From positions 310,001 to 374,000 of the forward strand of contig JAOALD010000003.1 of NCBI GenBank assembly GCA_025153755.1: DNA of 64,000 nt. The letters run 5' to 3'. Under the pieces are notes generated by a model. It ran no database searches and was not told the DNA's origin. It saw only the letters and a program-made list of their open reading frames with translations. Below, piece by piece: positions 18,449 to 28,005 of the stretch. Position 1 is the stretch's first letter. The number at the start of each line of letters is the position of its first letter. This DNA is from SAR92 clade bacterium H921 (lineage in GTDB: Bacteria > Pseudomonadota > Gammaproteobacteria > Pseudomonadales > Porticoccaceae). A program made the translations under genes and the position numbers.

Positions 18449-19516
18449 ATGGACACCCATGCTGTAGAAAACATTAATATTGAAACGCCTGAGATTCTCA
18501 TTACTCCGGCCGAGCTAAAACGCAAAATTCCGCTGTCAGATGTTGCCCGTGACACTATTACAAGGGGTCGCAAAGACATCGAGAACATTCTTGAACGCAA
18601 GGATCATCGCGTCATAGTTGTGGTTGGACCCTGCTCCATACACGATTTAAAAGCCGCTCATGAATATGCCCAGCGCCTTAAAGTACTGGCGGAAAAAGTC
18701 AGTGATACCCTGCTCGTCGTTATGCGCGTGTATTTCGAAAAACCACGCACTACAACAGGCTGGAAAGGTTTAATCAACGATCCGTTTATGAACGACTCGT
18801 TTAAAATTACTGACGGGTTACATATTGGTCGCCAGCTGCTACATGATATTTTGGAAGTTGGCCTGCCGACAGCCACCGAGGCGCTCGATCCAATCTCACC
18901 ACAGTATATGCAAGACCTTATTGCCTGGTCTGCTATTGGTGCTCGGACAACAGAATCACAAACACACAGAGAAATGGCCTCGGGTCTGTCCTCTTCCGTC
19001 GGCTTTAAGAATGGCACTGATGGTAGTTTAACGGTTGCGATAAACGCTCTCCAATCAGTCGCCAGCCCGCACCGGTTCCTGGGGATTAATTCCGAGGGTG
19101 CTGTGTCTATCATCACGACTAAAGGCAATCCCTATGCCCATGTAGTGCTGCGTGGCGGTAACGGCAAACCCAACTATGATTCGGTAAGTGTATCGATCTG
19201 TGAGCAGGAACTAGATGCTGCAGGTATAGCGCCCAATATTATGGTTGATTGCAGCCATGCCAACTCTAACAAAGATCATAATTTACAACCTCTTGTATTA
19301 GATAACGTTGCCAATCAAATTCTTGAAGGCAACACCTCTATTATTGGTGTAATGATGGAGAGTCACCTAAAAGGCGGCAATCAAAAACTGTCTAGCAATC
19401 TGCAAGATATGGAATACGGCGTGTCAGTCACCGATGCGTGCGTCGACTGGGAAACAACTGAGAACGCGCTGGTATCTATGGCTGACAAATTACGGGACAC
19501 TCTAAAGGCTCGTTAG
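18449..19516 (+). CDS. 3-deoxy-7-phosphoheptulonate synthase (class I)
   Basis: DAHP synthase condenses phosphoenolpyruvate and erythrose-4-phosphate in the first step of aromatic amino acid synthesis. The 355-residue form starting at 18449 matches the AroF/AroG/AroH family (348-356). Conserved elements are VGPCSIHD (about 57-64) with the metal-binding Cys, YFEKPRTTTGWKG (about 95-107), VGFKNGTDG (about 190-198), and DCSHANSNKD (about 265-274). The frame extends 14 codons upstream to an ATG at 18407 that has no ribosome binding site, whereas AGGA lies ten bases before 18449. Which amino acid inhibits this isoform cannot be read from the sequence, so I give no symbol. Confidence 0.94.
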   Translation: MDTHAVENINIETPEILITPAELKRKIPLSDVARDTITRGRKDIENILERKDHRVIVVVGPCSIHDLKAAHEYAQRLKVLAEKVSDTLLVVMRVYFEKPRTTTGWKGLINDPFMNDSFKITDGLHIGRQLLHDILEVGLPTATEALDPISPQYMQDLIAWSAIGARTTESQTHREMASGLSSSVGFKNGTDGSLTVAINALQSVASPHRFLGINSEGAVSIITTKGNPYAHVVLRGGNGKPNYDSVSVSICEQELDAAGIAPNIMVDCSHANSNKDHNLQPLVLDNVANQILEGNTSIIGVMMESHLKGGNQKLSSNLQDMEYGVSVTDACVDWETTENALVSMADKLRDTLKAR

Positions 19517-19553
19517 ATCGACATTATCGCTCCTTTTTGTTCCTGCGAACTAC

Positions 19554-19590
19554 AAACGCCCCAGTGCTGCATGACTGGGGCGTTTTTTTT
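19554..19590 (+). terminator. intrinsic terminator after DAHP synthase
   Basis: Twelve-base arms AAACGCCCCAGT and ACTGGGGCGTTT enclose an eight-base loop and run into eight T. It lies 38 bases after the DAHP synthase stop and isolates that gene from the J-protein gene. Confidence 0.95.
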
Positions 19591-19775
19591 GGTTCTTACG
19601 TATGCAATACGCCGGCAAAACTTTGTCAGCCCATGCAACCGCCAAAATCAGCTAGTTCAAATTGCCGAAATAATTGAAAATGCCTTTTTATAAGTTTTAA
19701 CCGATCACAGGCTCGCTCCCAGGGAAATAAAAAGGTATCGTTGTACAACTTCTCCAACAACATTAACGGCCCGCT

Positions 19776-20468
19776 ATGCCCAGATTACTTCTCCTAGTCG
19801 CCATTATCTTCTCTATATGGTATTGGTGGTCAGTGGTTAAACGTTTACCAGCCGATCAGCGACGGTCATTTTTTTGGCGCTCCGCTTTTTGGAGCATACT
19901 AGGTGCCTCTTTAATACTAGTGGCCACTGGCCGCATGCATTGGTTGGGCGCTGGACTAGCGGCACTTATACCTCTAGGAAAATTACTTCTTGGCCTAGGT
20001 ATACGAGCCCTGCCGATTTTACAGATGCTCAGTCGCTTTAAAACCAGTCCATCACAGTTTCGTACCGGCGCGCTATTAGTCGAGATTAACTTTTCAACCA
20101 AACATATGGACGGCGAGGTGCTGCAAGGAGAGTATGCAGGCAAACGACTGTCGGAGTTAAGTGTCAAGCAGTTGCAGTCCCTCTCTGAAGCCCTGCGCGC
20201 CACCGACCGCGAGTCCTTTGTATTACTGCAAGCCTATATGCTGCGCAACGGAGCTGGATCTGCGTCCAACGAAGACTTCCAGCCCAATTCATTTTCAGAC
20301 ATTTCAAATGACGAAGCCTATAAACTTTTAGGCCTTGAACCGAACGCCCCGAAAGAAGATGTTATTAAGGCTCATAAACGACTCATGCAACGCCTGCATC
20401 CAGATCGAGGAGGTAGCGATTATCTAGCAGCTAAAATCAACGCTGCCAAAGACCAGCTTATCGGCTAG
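19776..20468 (+). CDS. membrane-anchored J-domain protein
   Basis: The 230-residue protein has three hydrophobic segments in the N-terminal half (about 1-18, 35-50 and 55-75), a short soluble middle region, and a C-terminal J domain ending the protein, with the HPD tripeptide in LHPDRGG near residues 207-213. The order of membrane segments then C-terminal J domain resembles the mitochondrial Pam18 type more than DjlA. It should recruit DnaK to the inner membrane, but the client is unknown. It is followed after 55 bases by the Atm1-type exporter on the same strand. Confidence 0.85.
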   Translation: MPRLLLLVAIIFSIWYWWSVVKRLPADQRRSFFWRSAFWSILGASLILVATGRMHWLGAGLAALIPLGKLLLGLGIRALPILQMLSRFKTSPSQFRTGALLVEINFSTKHMDGEVLQGEYAGKRLSELSVKQLQSLSEALRATDRESFVLLQAYMLRNGAGSASNEDFQPNSFSDISNDEAYKLLGLEPNAPKEDVIKAHKRLMQRLHPDRGGSDYLAAKINAAKDQLIG

Positions 20469-20523
20469 AACCATATCGCTAGCCGAGCTAGCTGTCCTTA
20501 CCCATCACTCAACGAGCTTACCT

Positions 20524-22314
20524 ATGCGACCAGGCAACTATGCCGACAATGCCGATCGAAACATAAACTGGAAAGTTTTTCATACTATCTGGCCATACCT
20601 TTTGGAATACCGGGTACGTATTTGGATAGCCATAATCTGTCTGATACTCTCTAAAGCTGCCAGCGTTACCGGACCGTTTTTACTCAAATACATAGTCGAC
20701 GACCTCAGCGCTACTGACCAGATCTCTACCAACTTACTACTTGTGCCCGGTGCTCTGATTGCTGCCTATGGCTTTGCTCGGCTGTCGATGATTTTACTCG
20801 GTGAAATCAGAGATACCGTATTTGGCCGAGTCACAGAGCGGGCTATGCGTCGAGTTGGGCTTGAGGTCTTTGAACATGTTCATGCTCTAGACCTAGACTT
20901 CCACCTCAATCGACGCACCGGTGGTCTGTCTCGCGATATTGAGCGAGGTACTAACGGTATCAGTTTTTTGATGCGCTTTTTTGTTTTTAATATAGCCCCT
21001 ACTTTAATCGAAATTGCCCTGGTTATAGGGTTGCTACTATACAACTATGGTTTCGCCTTTGCCGCCATCACATTGTGCTCAGTATTTTTCTACATAGGAT
21101 TTTCGATGGTAACAACTGATTGGCGCACTCAGTTTGTCCGTGAAGCGGCTCAGGCCGATTCCCAGGCCAGTACTATTTCAATTGACAGTCTGCTCAACTA
21201 CGAGACCGTCAAGTACTTTACCAATGAGGACTATGAGGCCAGACGCTACGACAGGTCTTTAGAGCGCTGGGAAAATGCTAGACGTAAAAACCGACTGTCA
21301 CTACTTGGTCTGAATGCTGGACAGGCATTAATTATCACTCTAGCTATGTCCGCAATGATGTGGCTCGCTGCTCTGCGGGTTACTCAGGGAAGCATGACAA
21401 TCGGTGATTTTGTGCTGATCAATGCCTTTATGATGCAACTCTTTATACCACTTAATTTTCTCGGTTTTGTGTATAGAGAAATTAAGGGCTCTATGGCCAA
21501 TATCGAGAATATGTTTGCACTGATGGATCTGAGTCCCAAAGTCGATGATATTGAAAATGCCGATGAGCTAAAAATCAAGGGCGGCGCTATTACATTTAGC
21601 GATGTGTCATTTCACTACAGATCTGACCGCCCAATCGTTAAAAACCTGAGCTTTACTATTCAATCTGGCCACAAGGTTGCGATTGTGGGTGCTAGTGGCG
21701 CTGGTAAATCGACCCTAGTAAAACTGCTGTTTCGATTTTATGACCCCGATCAAGGCAAAATTTTGATTGATGGGCAGGACATAGGGCAAGTCAGTCAGTG
21801 TAGTTTGCGCCGATCTATAGGCATAGTGCCCCAGGACACTGTGCTATTTAACCAGAGTATTTTTGAAAATATTCGCTATGGCAATCCCGAAGCATCTGAT
21901 GCTGAAGTAGCCCAAGCAATTAGCCTTGCACATTTAGACAGTTTTATTGCTGAACTACCAGAGGGATCCGGTACTGTAGTAGGTGAGCGAGGCCTTAAAC
22001 TGTCCGGCGGTGAGAAACAGCGAGTAGCCATTGCCCGAACTATTTTAAAGCGACCGCCTATTTTGATTTTTGATGAGGCGACCGCTTCTCTCGACAGCAG
22101 CTCTGAACGTTCGATACTGACAGCACTTGAAGAAATATCTCAGGGCTATACCAGTATGGTAATTGCCCATCGACTATCGACTATCGTTGATGCAGACAGC
22201 ATAGTTGTTATGGATCAGGGCTCTATCGTTGAGCAGGGTTCACATAGTAAATTACTGGCACTAAAAGGCCATTATTTTGAACTTTGGACTGCCCAGTTAC
22301 GTAAGAGAAGCTGA
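20524..22314 (+). CDS. ABC transporter, Atm1/heavy-metal exporter type
   Basis: A fused half-transporter of 596 residues with an N-terminal six-helix permease (about 30-320) and a C-terminal ATPase (about 350-590). Walker A is VGASGAGKST (about 397-406), the Q-loop follows at VPQDTVLFN, the signature is LSGGEKQRVAIAR (about 497-509), and Walker B is ILIFDEATASLD (about 518-529). The permease region with LDLDFHLNRRTGGLSRDIER (about 123-142) is typical of Atm1/HMT1 exporters of glutathione-linked metal or sulfur compounds. The protein acts as a homodimer in the inner membrane. Confidence 0.93.
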   Translation: MRPGNYADNADRNINWKVFHTIWPYLLEYRVRIWIAIICLILSKAASVTGPFLLKYIVDDLSATDQISTNLLLVPGALIAAYGFARLSMILLGEIRDTVFGRVTERAMRRVGLEVFEHVHALDLDFHLNRRTGGLSRDIERGTNGISFLMRFFVFNIAPTLIEIALVIGLLLYNYGFAFAAITLCSVFFYIGFSMVTTDWRTQFVREAAQADSQASTISIDSLLNYETVKYFTNEDYEARRYDRSLERWENARRKNRLSLLGLNAGQALIITLAMSAMMWLAALRVTQGSMTIGDFVLINAFMMQLFIPLNFLGFVYREIKGSMANIENMFALMDLSPKVDDIENADELKIKGGAITFSDVSFHYRSDRPIVKNLSFTIQSGHKVAIVGASGAGKSTLVKLLFRFYDPDQGKILIDGQDIGQVSQCSLRRSIGIVPQDTVLFNQSIFENIRYGNPEASDAEVAQAISLAHLDSFIAELPEGSGTVVGERGLKLSGGEKQRVAIARTILKRPPILIFDEATASLDSSSERSILTALEEISQGYTSMVIAHRLSTIVDADSIVVMDQGSIVEQGSHSKLLALKGHYFELWTAQLRKRS

Positions 22315-22462
22315 CATCAACGCTGTAAACTCTCAGTACCTAGCTTTAATCTCAGCCGTATTGGGCCTGTTCTCATCATTTAAAGTAAAACAACTGATCG
22401 CCATATAGCGAGATATGCAAATGATCATTACAATAGCGCTCTGATTTGAAAGGACCCCTAAA

Positions 22463-23596
22463 ATGCAATCCTCCACTCTTACATTGACCAAGGACTTGAT
22501 CGCGCGCGCATCGGTGACCCCAGATGATCAGGGGTGCCAACAGTTAATGATAGAGCGTTTACAGGCTATTGGTTTTGTCGTCGACCGACTGCGCTTCGAT
22601 GATGTAGATAACTTCTGGGCTGTGCGAGGAGAATCAGGACCAATTTTATGCTTTGCCGGCCATACCGATGTAGTGCCCACAGGTCCAGAATCTAACTGGA
22701 CGTTTCCACCCTTTGATGCCACCGAGCATGAGGGACAGCTCTATGGACGAGGTGCTGCCGACATGAAAGGTTCTTTGGCGGCCATGGTTGTCGCGGTAGA
22801 ACAATTCATTGCTGAGCACCCAGATCATGGTGGACGTATTGCTTTTTTAATTACCAGTGATGAAGAAGGTATTGCCACTAATGGTACCGTCAAGGTCGTA
22901 AATTGGTTGCAAGAACAGGGGATTACCCCCGAATACTGCCTAGTGGGTGAACCGTCCAGCACCAACCGCTGTGGTGATGTTATTAAAAATGGCCGTCGTG
23001 GATCTCTGGGTTGTGTCATGCGTATCAAAGGCAAGCAGGGGCATGTAGCCTACCCTCACTTGGCCAGTAACCCTATTCACAATGCGTCCCCAGCTCTGAC
23101 TGAGTTGGCGACCGAAGTCTGGGATCAGGGCAATCAATTTTTTCCCGCTACAAGCTTTCAGATCTCAAATATTCATGCGGGCACTGGTGTCACTAATGTC
23201 ATTCCCGGTGAGCTAGAGATTGTATTTAACTTCCGTTTTTCAACCGAGGTTACCGAGCAAATACTACGCCAGCGGACCGAGGCAATTCTTGATAAACATG
23301 GGCTGGATTACGACATGTCCTGGACATTAAACGGACAGGCATTTCTTACCGCCGAGGGCGACCTAGTGGAAGCGGCTGTTGATAGTATTCGAGCAGTTAC
23401 TGGACTGGAGACCGAGCTGTCGACCGCGGGGGGCACATCAGATGGGCGCTTTATCGCACCTATGGGCACTCAGGTTGTTGAACTCGGCCCAGTTAATGCA
23501 ACCATTCATCAGGTTGACGAAAATGTAAATATCGCCGATTTAGATACCCTTACTGATATCTACCAGACTCTGCTAACCAAATTATTCATCCAGTGA
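22463..23596 (+). CDS. dapE: succinyl-diaminopimelate desuccinylase
   Basis: DapE removes succinate from N-succinyl-LL-diaminopimelate on the way to lysine and peptidoglycan. The 377 residues match E. coli DapE (375). The di-zinc M20 site is visible: [12 protein letters not shown] (about 64-75), GRGAADMKG (about 96-104) with the bridging Asp, TSDEEG (about 132-137) with the catalytic Glu, and VGEPSS near 160. The ATG follows AAAGGA at a good distance. It overlaps the next gene by GTGA. The window also contains dapA, so two steps of the pathway are here but not adjacent. Confidence 0.97.
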   Translation: MQSSTLTLTKDLIARASVTPDDQGCQQLMIERLQAIGFVVDRLRFDDVDNFWAVRGESGPILCFAGHTDVVPTGPESNWTFPPFDATEHEGQLYGRGAADMKGSLAAMVVAVEQFIAEHPDHGGRIAFLITSDEEGIATNGTVKVVNWLQEQGITPEYCLVGEPSSTNRCGDVIKNGRRGSLGCVMRIKGKQGHVAYPHLASNPIHNASPALTELATEVWDQGNQFFPATSFQISNIHAGTGVTNVIPGELEIVFNFRFSTEVTEQILRQRTEAILDKHGLDYDMSWTLNGQAFLTAEGDLVEAAVDSIRAVTGLETELSTAGGTSDGRFIAPMGTQVVELGPVNATIHQVDENVNIADLDTLTDIYQTLLTKLFIQ

Positions 23597-24465
23597 ACCG
23601 AACAAGTCTGTTTCTCTATGCATCTACGGTACTGATATGGGGTTCAACTTGGATAGCTATCACCTTTCAACTAGGCTCTGTCGATCCACTAGCGTCAGTA
23701 ATCTACCGCATGGCACTGGCTTCAATAATTTTGTTTGCATGGTGCAAATTGCGCAGTATTCCACTGCGACTAGCGCCAAATAATCATAGATTTCTAATTG
23801 CTCAGGGTATTACCCTATTCGGCATAAATTATTGGATGATTTACTGGTCAGAGACCTATCTGCCAAGTGGCATTATTGCTGTGCTATTTTCGCTCATCGT
23901 TTTCTTTAATGTTATCAATGCGCGGATATTTCTAAAACGCCCCACAGATATAAAAACAATTGTAGGCGGTACTATTGGGCTCGCTGGTATTTGCCTATTG
24001 TTTTACCCCGAGTTGACCAAATTCGAGTCTAATGTTGGCGCAATCAAAGGTGCATTATTCGCGCTGGCCGCAGTATTCACTGCATCGTTGGGCAATATGG
24101 TCGCCACAAGGAATGGTTCTACTGGCATGTCAGTATGGGTCATCAATGCTTGGGGAACTCTTTACGGAACCTGCGCCCTGCTAATTATTGCTCTGCTGAC
24201 TGGCACTAGGTTTACCTATGAAAACAGCTTCGAATACTCCGCATCGCTGCTCTACCTAGCAACCTTCGGTACGATCTTGGCGTTTGGCGCCTATATTAAA
24301 TTGCTAGTTCTAATCGGCCCAGAAAAGGCCAGTTATAGCGGACTATTGATACCCTTCGTGGCTATTATTCTCTCCACAATTTTTGAAGACTATCAGTGGA
24401 CCCTGCTGTCCATAATCGGCTTTACCCTCGCAGCTGGCGGCAACTATATTGCCATGCGCAAGTAG
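23593..24465 (+). CDS. EamA/DMT family transporter
   Basis: A 290-residue inner-membrane protein with about ten hydrophobic helices in two EamA repeats, starting with the typical [13 protein letters not shown] segment. Members export amino acids or other metabolites, and the substrate here is unknown. The GTG start overlaps the dapE stop in GTGA, so translation is coupled to dapE. Export of a lysine-pathway compound is conceivable but is only a guess from position. Confidence 0.88.
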   Translation: MNRTSLFLYASTVLIWGSTWIAITFQLGSVDPLASVIYRMALASIILFAWCKLRSIPLRLAPNNHRFLIAQGITLFGINYWMIYWSETYLPSGIIAVLFSLIVFFNVINARIFLKRPTDIKTIVGGTIGLAGICLLFYPELTKFESNVGAIKGALFALAAVFTASLGNMVATRNGSTGMSVWVINAWGTLYGTCALLIIALLTGTRFTYENSFEYSASLLYLATFGTILAFGAYIKLLVLIGPEKASYSGLLIPFVAIILSTIFEDYQWTLLSIIGFTLAAGGNYIAMRK

Positions 24466-24468
24466 CAC

Positions 24469-25281
24469 TCAGCTAGGCAGTTTTTGGCGAGCGTAGACAT
24501 CAAAGCGCGTCGACTTACCCTCTAAGCTATAGCTCGGTGCCCTGTCGCTAAGAAATCTCGCGGCGCCTGAACGCTTGACCACCACCCGATAGCGCGCCCG
24601 AGAGAGCGCCAAGTCAAGCAATTCTGAGGCATCTTGGTCAGCACCGACAATACCATGGAAAGCCTGCATTTCTTTTTTAACCTTAGCGCTTTTTTTGCGC
24701 TCAGGAAACATCGGATCCAAATAAATAATATCGCTGCACGGTTCTGGCGGCAACCCACTTAAGTAGGCTATGGCATCAGCCTGCAAGAGCTCAATTCGTC
24801 CAATAATGGCGGCTAGTTCACTATCTGCGGTGCCAGCTACATCGGCACGCTGCAAGCCATCATCAAGCAGGCTGTGAACTATGATATTACGCTCCAGAAG
24901 AAGCATCTGACAACCCAGAGTCGCCAGTACAAAACTATCACCGCCCATGCCTGCGGTTAGGTCTAGCACCTTGGGGGTAAATTTTCCCGATACGCCTATA
25001 GCCTTAGCTATAGCCTGGCCATTGCCGCCACCATACTTGCGCCTATGGGTATTTGCTCCACTGGTAAAATCGCACCGAATGGGGCCGTGATCACCACGTA
25101 TTGTAGATCTCAAACTGAGACCATTACTGGCATACTCTAGATAATAATCCGCTACTTTGGTGTGGCCACAATTAAGCTCATTCTCAAGAGAATCGAGCAG
25201 AGGCAAATTAAGCCTGCTCGCCAATGACTCAGCCTGGAGCTGAAAAGCAGAATCTGAACATAATATTTTAATAGTAGGCAT
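24469..25281 (-). CDS. rsmJ: 16S rRNA (guanine-1516-N2)-methyltransferase
   Basis: RsmJ (YhiQ) methylates G1516 of 16S rRNA. The 270-residue protein is slightly longer than the E. coli form (250). The SAM-binding motif DLTAGMGGDSFVLA lies near residues 105-118, and the family signature YLDPMFPERKKSAKVKKEM near 192-210 carries the DPMFP catalytic stretch. It ends three bases from the EamA stop on the opposite strand and is divergent from the LRR lipoprotein gene across a 53-base gap. Confidence 0.94.
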   Translation of the reverse strand: MPTIKILCSDSAFQLQAESLASRLNLPLLDSLENELNCGHTKVADYYLEYASNGLSLRSTIRGDHGPIRCDFTSGANTHRRKYGGGNGQAIAKAIGVSGKFTPKVLDLTAGMGGDSFVLATLGCQMLLLERNIIVHSLLDDGLQRADVAGTADSELAAIIGRIELLQADAIAYLSGLPPEPCSDIIYLDPMFPERKKSAKVKKEMQAFHGIVGADQDASELLDLALSRARYRVVVKRSGAARFLSDRAPSYSLEGKSTRFDVYARQKLPS

Positions 25282-25334
25282 TGCTGTATTTTAACCCATA
25301 TAATTGTCGGACTGACTAGGGAGAGAGCTAGTAT

Positions 25335-25763
25335 ATGAAAATCTTACTGTGGCTTATTACACTACTGACAGTCGTCTCATGCGATCGCTACCAAGTTACC
25401 TTCAATGAGCGCCAAATTTACACCCCACCCAGCCTGTTTACCAATTACCAAATTGCCGATCCTAATTTACGTAATTGCGTCGCTCAGGCAATTAGTGATC
25501 AGCGCATAGAACATGGCGAAGATCTCCTACAACTGAACTGCTCCTATGCCGGCATTACTAATTTGAGCGGATTAAAACGATTCTCCAAACTTGAAACTAT
25601 TAATCTGTTCAATAATCAGCTGACAGACATCAAACCTTTGATGTTTTTGGGTAGCTTAAAGCGACTAGACCTCCGCGAAAATCCTGCTCTGCCCTGTAAG
25701 GATTTACTTAGTTTAGAAGAATTATTAACTGCGGATCTACTAAGGCCTAAAACCTGTATCTAG
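25335..25763 (+). CDS. small lipoprotein with leucine-rich repeats
   Basis: The 142-residue precursor has a signal peptide with lipobox VVSC ending at Cys16, so it is a predicted lipoprotein. Residue +2 is Asp, which in E. coli keeps lipoproteins in the inner membrane. The body carries two to three internalin-like leucine-rich repeats (ITNLSGLKRFSKLETINLFN, then LTDIKPLMFLGSLKRLDLRE) capped by Cys residues near both ends. Such short LRR modules are binding surfaces, but the partner is unknown. The ATG follows GGGAGAGAG with a seven-base spacer. Confidence 0.85.
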   Translation: MKILLWLITLLTVVSCDRYQVTFNERQIYTPPSLFTNYQIADPNLRNCVAQAISDQRIEHGEDLLQLNCSYAGITNLSGLKRFSKLETINLFNNQLTDIKPLMFLGSLKRLDLRENPALPCKDLLSLEELLTADLLRPKTCI

Positions 25764-26131
25764 CTTTTGGGTATACTCTGTTTAGGCTCAGCTAGCGCCA
25801 TATTGGTGCAATAACATATCCACATAAGCTGTGGATAACTTTGTGGATTACCCACTGCGCAACCCGCCATAAGCCCCAAAAAGCGGGCTTCTTTGTTAAA
25901 TTGATCATTTTTTGTACAGTTAAAAAAAGGCAATAAAATCAACAAGTTATAAAGATGCCTACTTAAAATCAATGACTTAGAGCAACTTTCTAAGTTAATT
26001 TATAGATATAAGCCCTATCTGTGGAAAAAGCTGTCAATAAAACAAGTTTATTTATAATTGGGGATTGCCATGCAGAAAAAAACATGCTTAGAAAATACAG
26101 GATAAACTGCCAGAACTTGGCGTGAATTACG
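25764..26131. other. 368-bp non-coding region with DnaA-box cluster
   Basis: No credible gene is present between the LRR lipoprotein stop and the end of the MBL hydrolase gene. It holds three DnaA-type 9-mers in 35 bases: ATATCCACA (25816-25824), the reverse complement of perfect TTATCCACA (25830-25838), and of TAATCCACA (25842-25850). A fourth, TTTTCCACA in reverse, is at 26020-26028. Next comes a small hairpin with arms AAGCCC and GGGCTT (25871-25890), a GATC followed by a T run (25903 onward), and about 150 bases of AT-rich DNA. This may be a DnaA-titrating or regulatory site. An origin is not supported by the flanking genes. Confidence 0.55.
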
Positions 26132-26893
26132 CTAAACTAGCTGTAGCCAGTCAAACCCCTCTTGCTGACAGGCGTAGTGGAGATTGCCCTTACCTTTGTA
26201 GGCCTGCTCGATCTCATAGCGAACCTTCTCGAGACTATTATTTTTATCGCTTATATGCCCAACAACTAGATGCTGAAGACGACTTTGGTCAACCGCTTTT
26301 AGTAAGCTTGCTGTCTGATGATTATTTAGGTGCCCCCACTGACCGCCAACTCGTTCTTTCAAGAAGGCTGGATAGGGTCCAGTAGCGAGCATATCTAAAT
26401 CGTGATTAGCTTCTATAAGCAAGCCATCACAGCGGTCGTATTGAGCGTTGACATGGGCTGTTAATGAGCCAAGATCTGTTAGCACACCAAGCTTGTGCTC
26501 AGTGCTATTAAACAGATACTGAACAGGCTCTCTGGCATCGTGGGGCACAGGGACTGGTGTCACCCTTAGGTCACCCACCTGAAACTCTATGTGACTGTCG
26601 ATAATATGGAAGTCTGTGACTGGATTCTTCAGATCACGACTTTTCAAGCAACCTGCGGTTAAATAAACCTTGATCCCAAACTTATTAGCTAGAGGCATTA
26701 CCCCTTTCCAATGATCGCTGTGTTCATGGGTCACCAAAATGGCGGCTAGGTCTTGAGGACGCTTATCTAGCTTAGCCATGCGCGCTGTAGTCTCTTTTAT
26801 TGAGAAGCCACAGTCGACCATTACACAGGTATCACGCCACTCAATCAAAGTGGCATTACCCTTACTACCGCTACCTAAGGATGCAAATCGCAC
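26132..26893 (-). CDS. MBL-fold metallohydrolase, WalJ/YycJ-like
   Basis: A 253-residue metallo-beta-lactamase fold protein. The metal-binding motif THEHSDHWKG lies near residues 54-63, with further ligands in VPVPHDA near 113 and HISDKNN near 215. The N terminus RFASLGSGSKGNATLIE is characteristic of the YycJ group, thought to be nuclease-like. It begins with GTG twelve bases after the bamC stop and ends the dapA-bamC-MBL operon, an order also known in pseudomonads, where purC usually follows. Here purC is replaced by the non-coding region and the LRR lipoprotein gene. Confidence 0.9.
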   Translation of the reverse strand: MRFASLGSGSKGNATLIEWRDTCVMVDCGFSIKETTARMAKLDKRPQDLAAILVTHEHSDHWKGVMPLANKFGIKVYLTAGCLKSRDLKNPVTDFHIIDSHIEFQVGDLRVTPVPVPHDAREPVQYLFNSTEHKLGVLTDLGSLTAHVNAQYDRCDGLLIEANHDLDMLATGPYPAFLKERVGGQWGHLNNHQTASLLKAVDQSRLQHLVVGHISDKNNSLEKVRYEIEQAYKGKGNLHYACQQEGFDWLQLV

Positions 26894-26905
26894 AGAGATA
26901 CAAAC

Positions 26906-27934
26906 CTAGGACATATTGCCACGTAATACCTTTAGCAGACGCAGTGATTGGGCTTTGTTAAGACCCTCACCATCAGGGCCGATGACACGTACCTCAACAT
27001 CACTACCCACAGTTTCTAGCAATATATGATAGTTAACGTTGAGGATGTCCTCACCTGCACCACCACCAAACCAGCGCTTGAAGAAGCCCTCTTCATTGCT
27101 AGATTCAGAGCTATAATTTACATAGATTACGCCATCAGTACGATTTTTATCAACGATAACGAAGCCACCGCGGTCGGCTGAGTAGGTTATAGAAGCCCAG
27201 GTGCGATCAAAACTGAGCTTAACCGAAATATAGGGATCGGCTACTTCGGGGGTCACTAATTCCACCTTGGCCGCACCGCCTATATCCTGTGCCAGCAATG
27301 AAACACTGGCATATTCTGTAGTGGACGCCAAGTCATTAGCGACTAGGTTGAGCATATCTGATTCGCGAGTATCACTATTGGATTGCTGAGGCCATTCCAC
27401 ACCCTCACCTGCTCCTTTAACTCCCTGCTGATGCAATACCGAAATCTCGGTGCTATCGATTTGCACGCCTGGCGCTATAGCAAAGCGAAAACGATGCGTA
27501 TTCTCTTCATCCGAGGAAAAATTAACCCATACGGTCTCAATAATTCCGGATGAACCCTCAGCCTTGGCAGTCGGAATGCCGCTGCGATTGAGAATATTGC
27601 GGACACGCGGCCATACTTCGCTCGGTGAGATGTTAATTAGAATCCAGCGCTTGCCATCAATAGCCTGGATCTTAACCAGTTGTTCGAAGGTGTTTACTGA
27701 TGCCGGTTGCGGGCGCGGCACTTCATAGGCGACCAGTTCAACGGCATCTAGGGGTATCGCAGGTATAGGATAAATTTGTCCCAAAATTGCCCCGTCAAGA
27801 TCTGCGGGCACCACTGTGGGTTGCGTCTCTTCAGCCAGCAGGTAATCATTAGAGCGATCACGTAACCCCAACCAGCCGCAACCCGACAGGTTTAAAATAA
27901 GAACAATGGCAATACCACTAAGAATCTGTTTCAT
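26906..27934 (-). CDS. bamC: outer-membrane assembly lipoprotein BamC
   Basis: BamC (NlpB) is a lipoprotein subunit of the BAM complex that inserts beta-barrel proteins in the outer membrane. Starting at the ATG at 27934 the protein has 342 residues (E. coli 344) and a signal peptide with lipobox LSGC, giving Cys19. An upstream TTG at 27979 would add 15 charged residues in front of the signal sequence and is rejected. The unstructured segment with SNDYLLAEE after the Cys and the two helix-grip domains (about 90-195 and 215-335) fit the family. The gene lies 71 bases downstream of dapA in the classic arrangement. Confidence 0.93.
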   Translation of the reverse strand: MKQILSGIAIVLILNLSGCGWLGLRDRSNDYLLAEETQPTVVPADLDGAILGQIYPIPAIPLDAVELVAYEVPRPQPASVNTFEQLVKIQAIDGKRWILINISPSEVWPRVRNILNRSGIPTAKAEGSSGIIETVWVNFSSDEENTHRFRFAIAPGVQIDSTEISVLHQQGVKGAGEGVEWPQQSNSDTRESDMLNLVANDLASTTEYASVSLLAQDIGGAAKVELVTPEVADPYISVKLSFDRTWASITYSADRGGFVIVDKNRTDGVIYVNYSSESSNEEGFFKRWFGGGAGEDILNVNYHILLETVGSDVEVRVIGPDGEGLNKAQSLRLLKVLRGNMS

Positions 27935-28005
27935 TATTTTTGTAGCCCCTCTGTGCGCCTTGAAGTGGCGCTTAGTCAATACAAATAGTCTTTCAATTAA
28001 CCCGA

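Noticed and set aside
25808-25830. GGTGCAATAACATATCCACATAA-like sequence as a dif site
   Set aside because: Only the first bases match a XerC arm and the XerD arm is absent. It overlaps the first DnaA box instead.
25764-26131. The DnaA-box region as the chromosomal origin
   Set aside because: No dnaA, dnaN, gyrB, mnmG, mioC or parAB gene flanks it, and flanking transcription converges on it instead of diverging. It is kept only as a DnaA-binding candidate.
27935-27979. 15-residue N-terminal extension of BamC from a TTG
   Set aside because: It would put charged residues before a normal lipoprotein signal peptide. The internal ATG gives the usual length.
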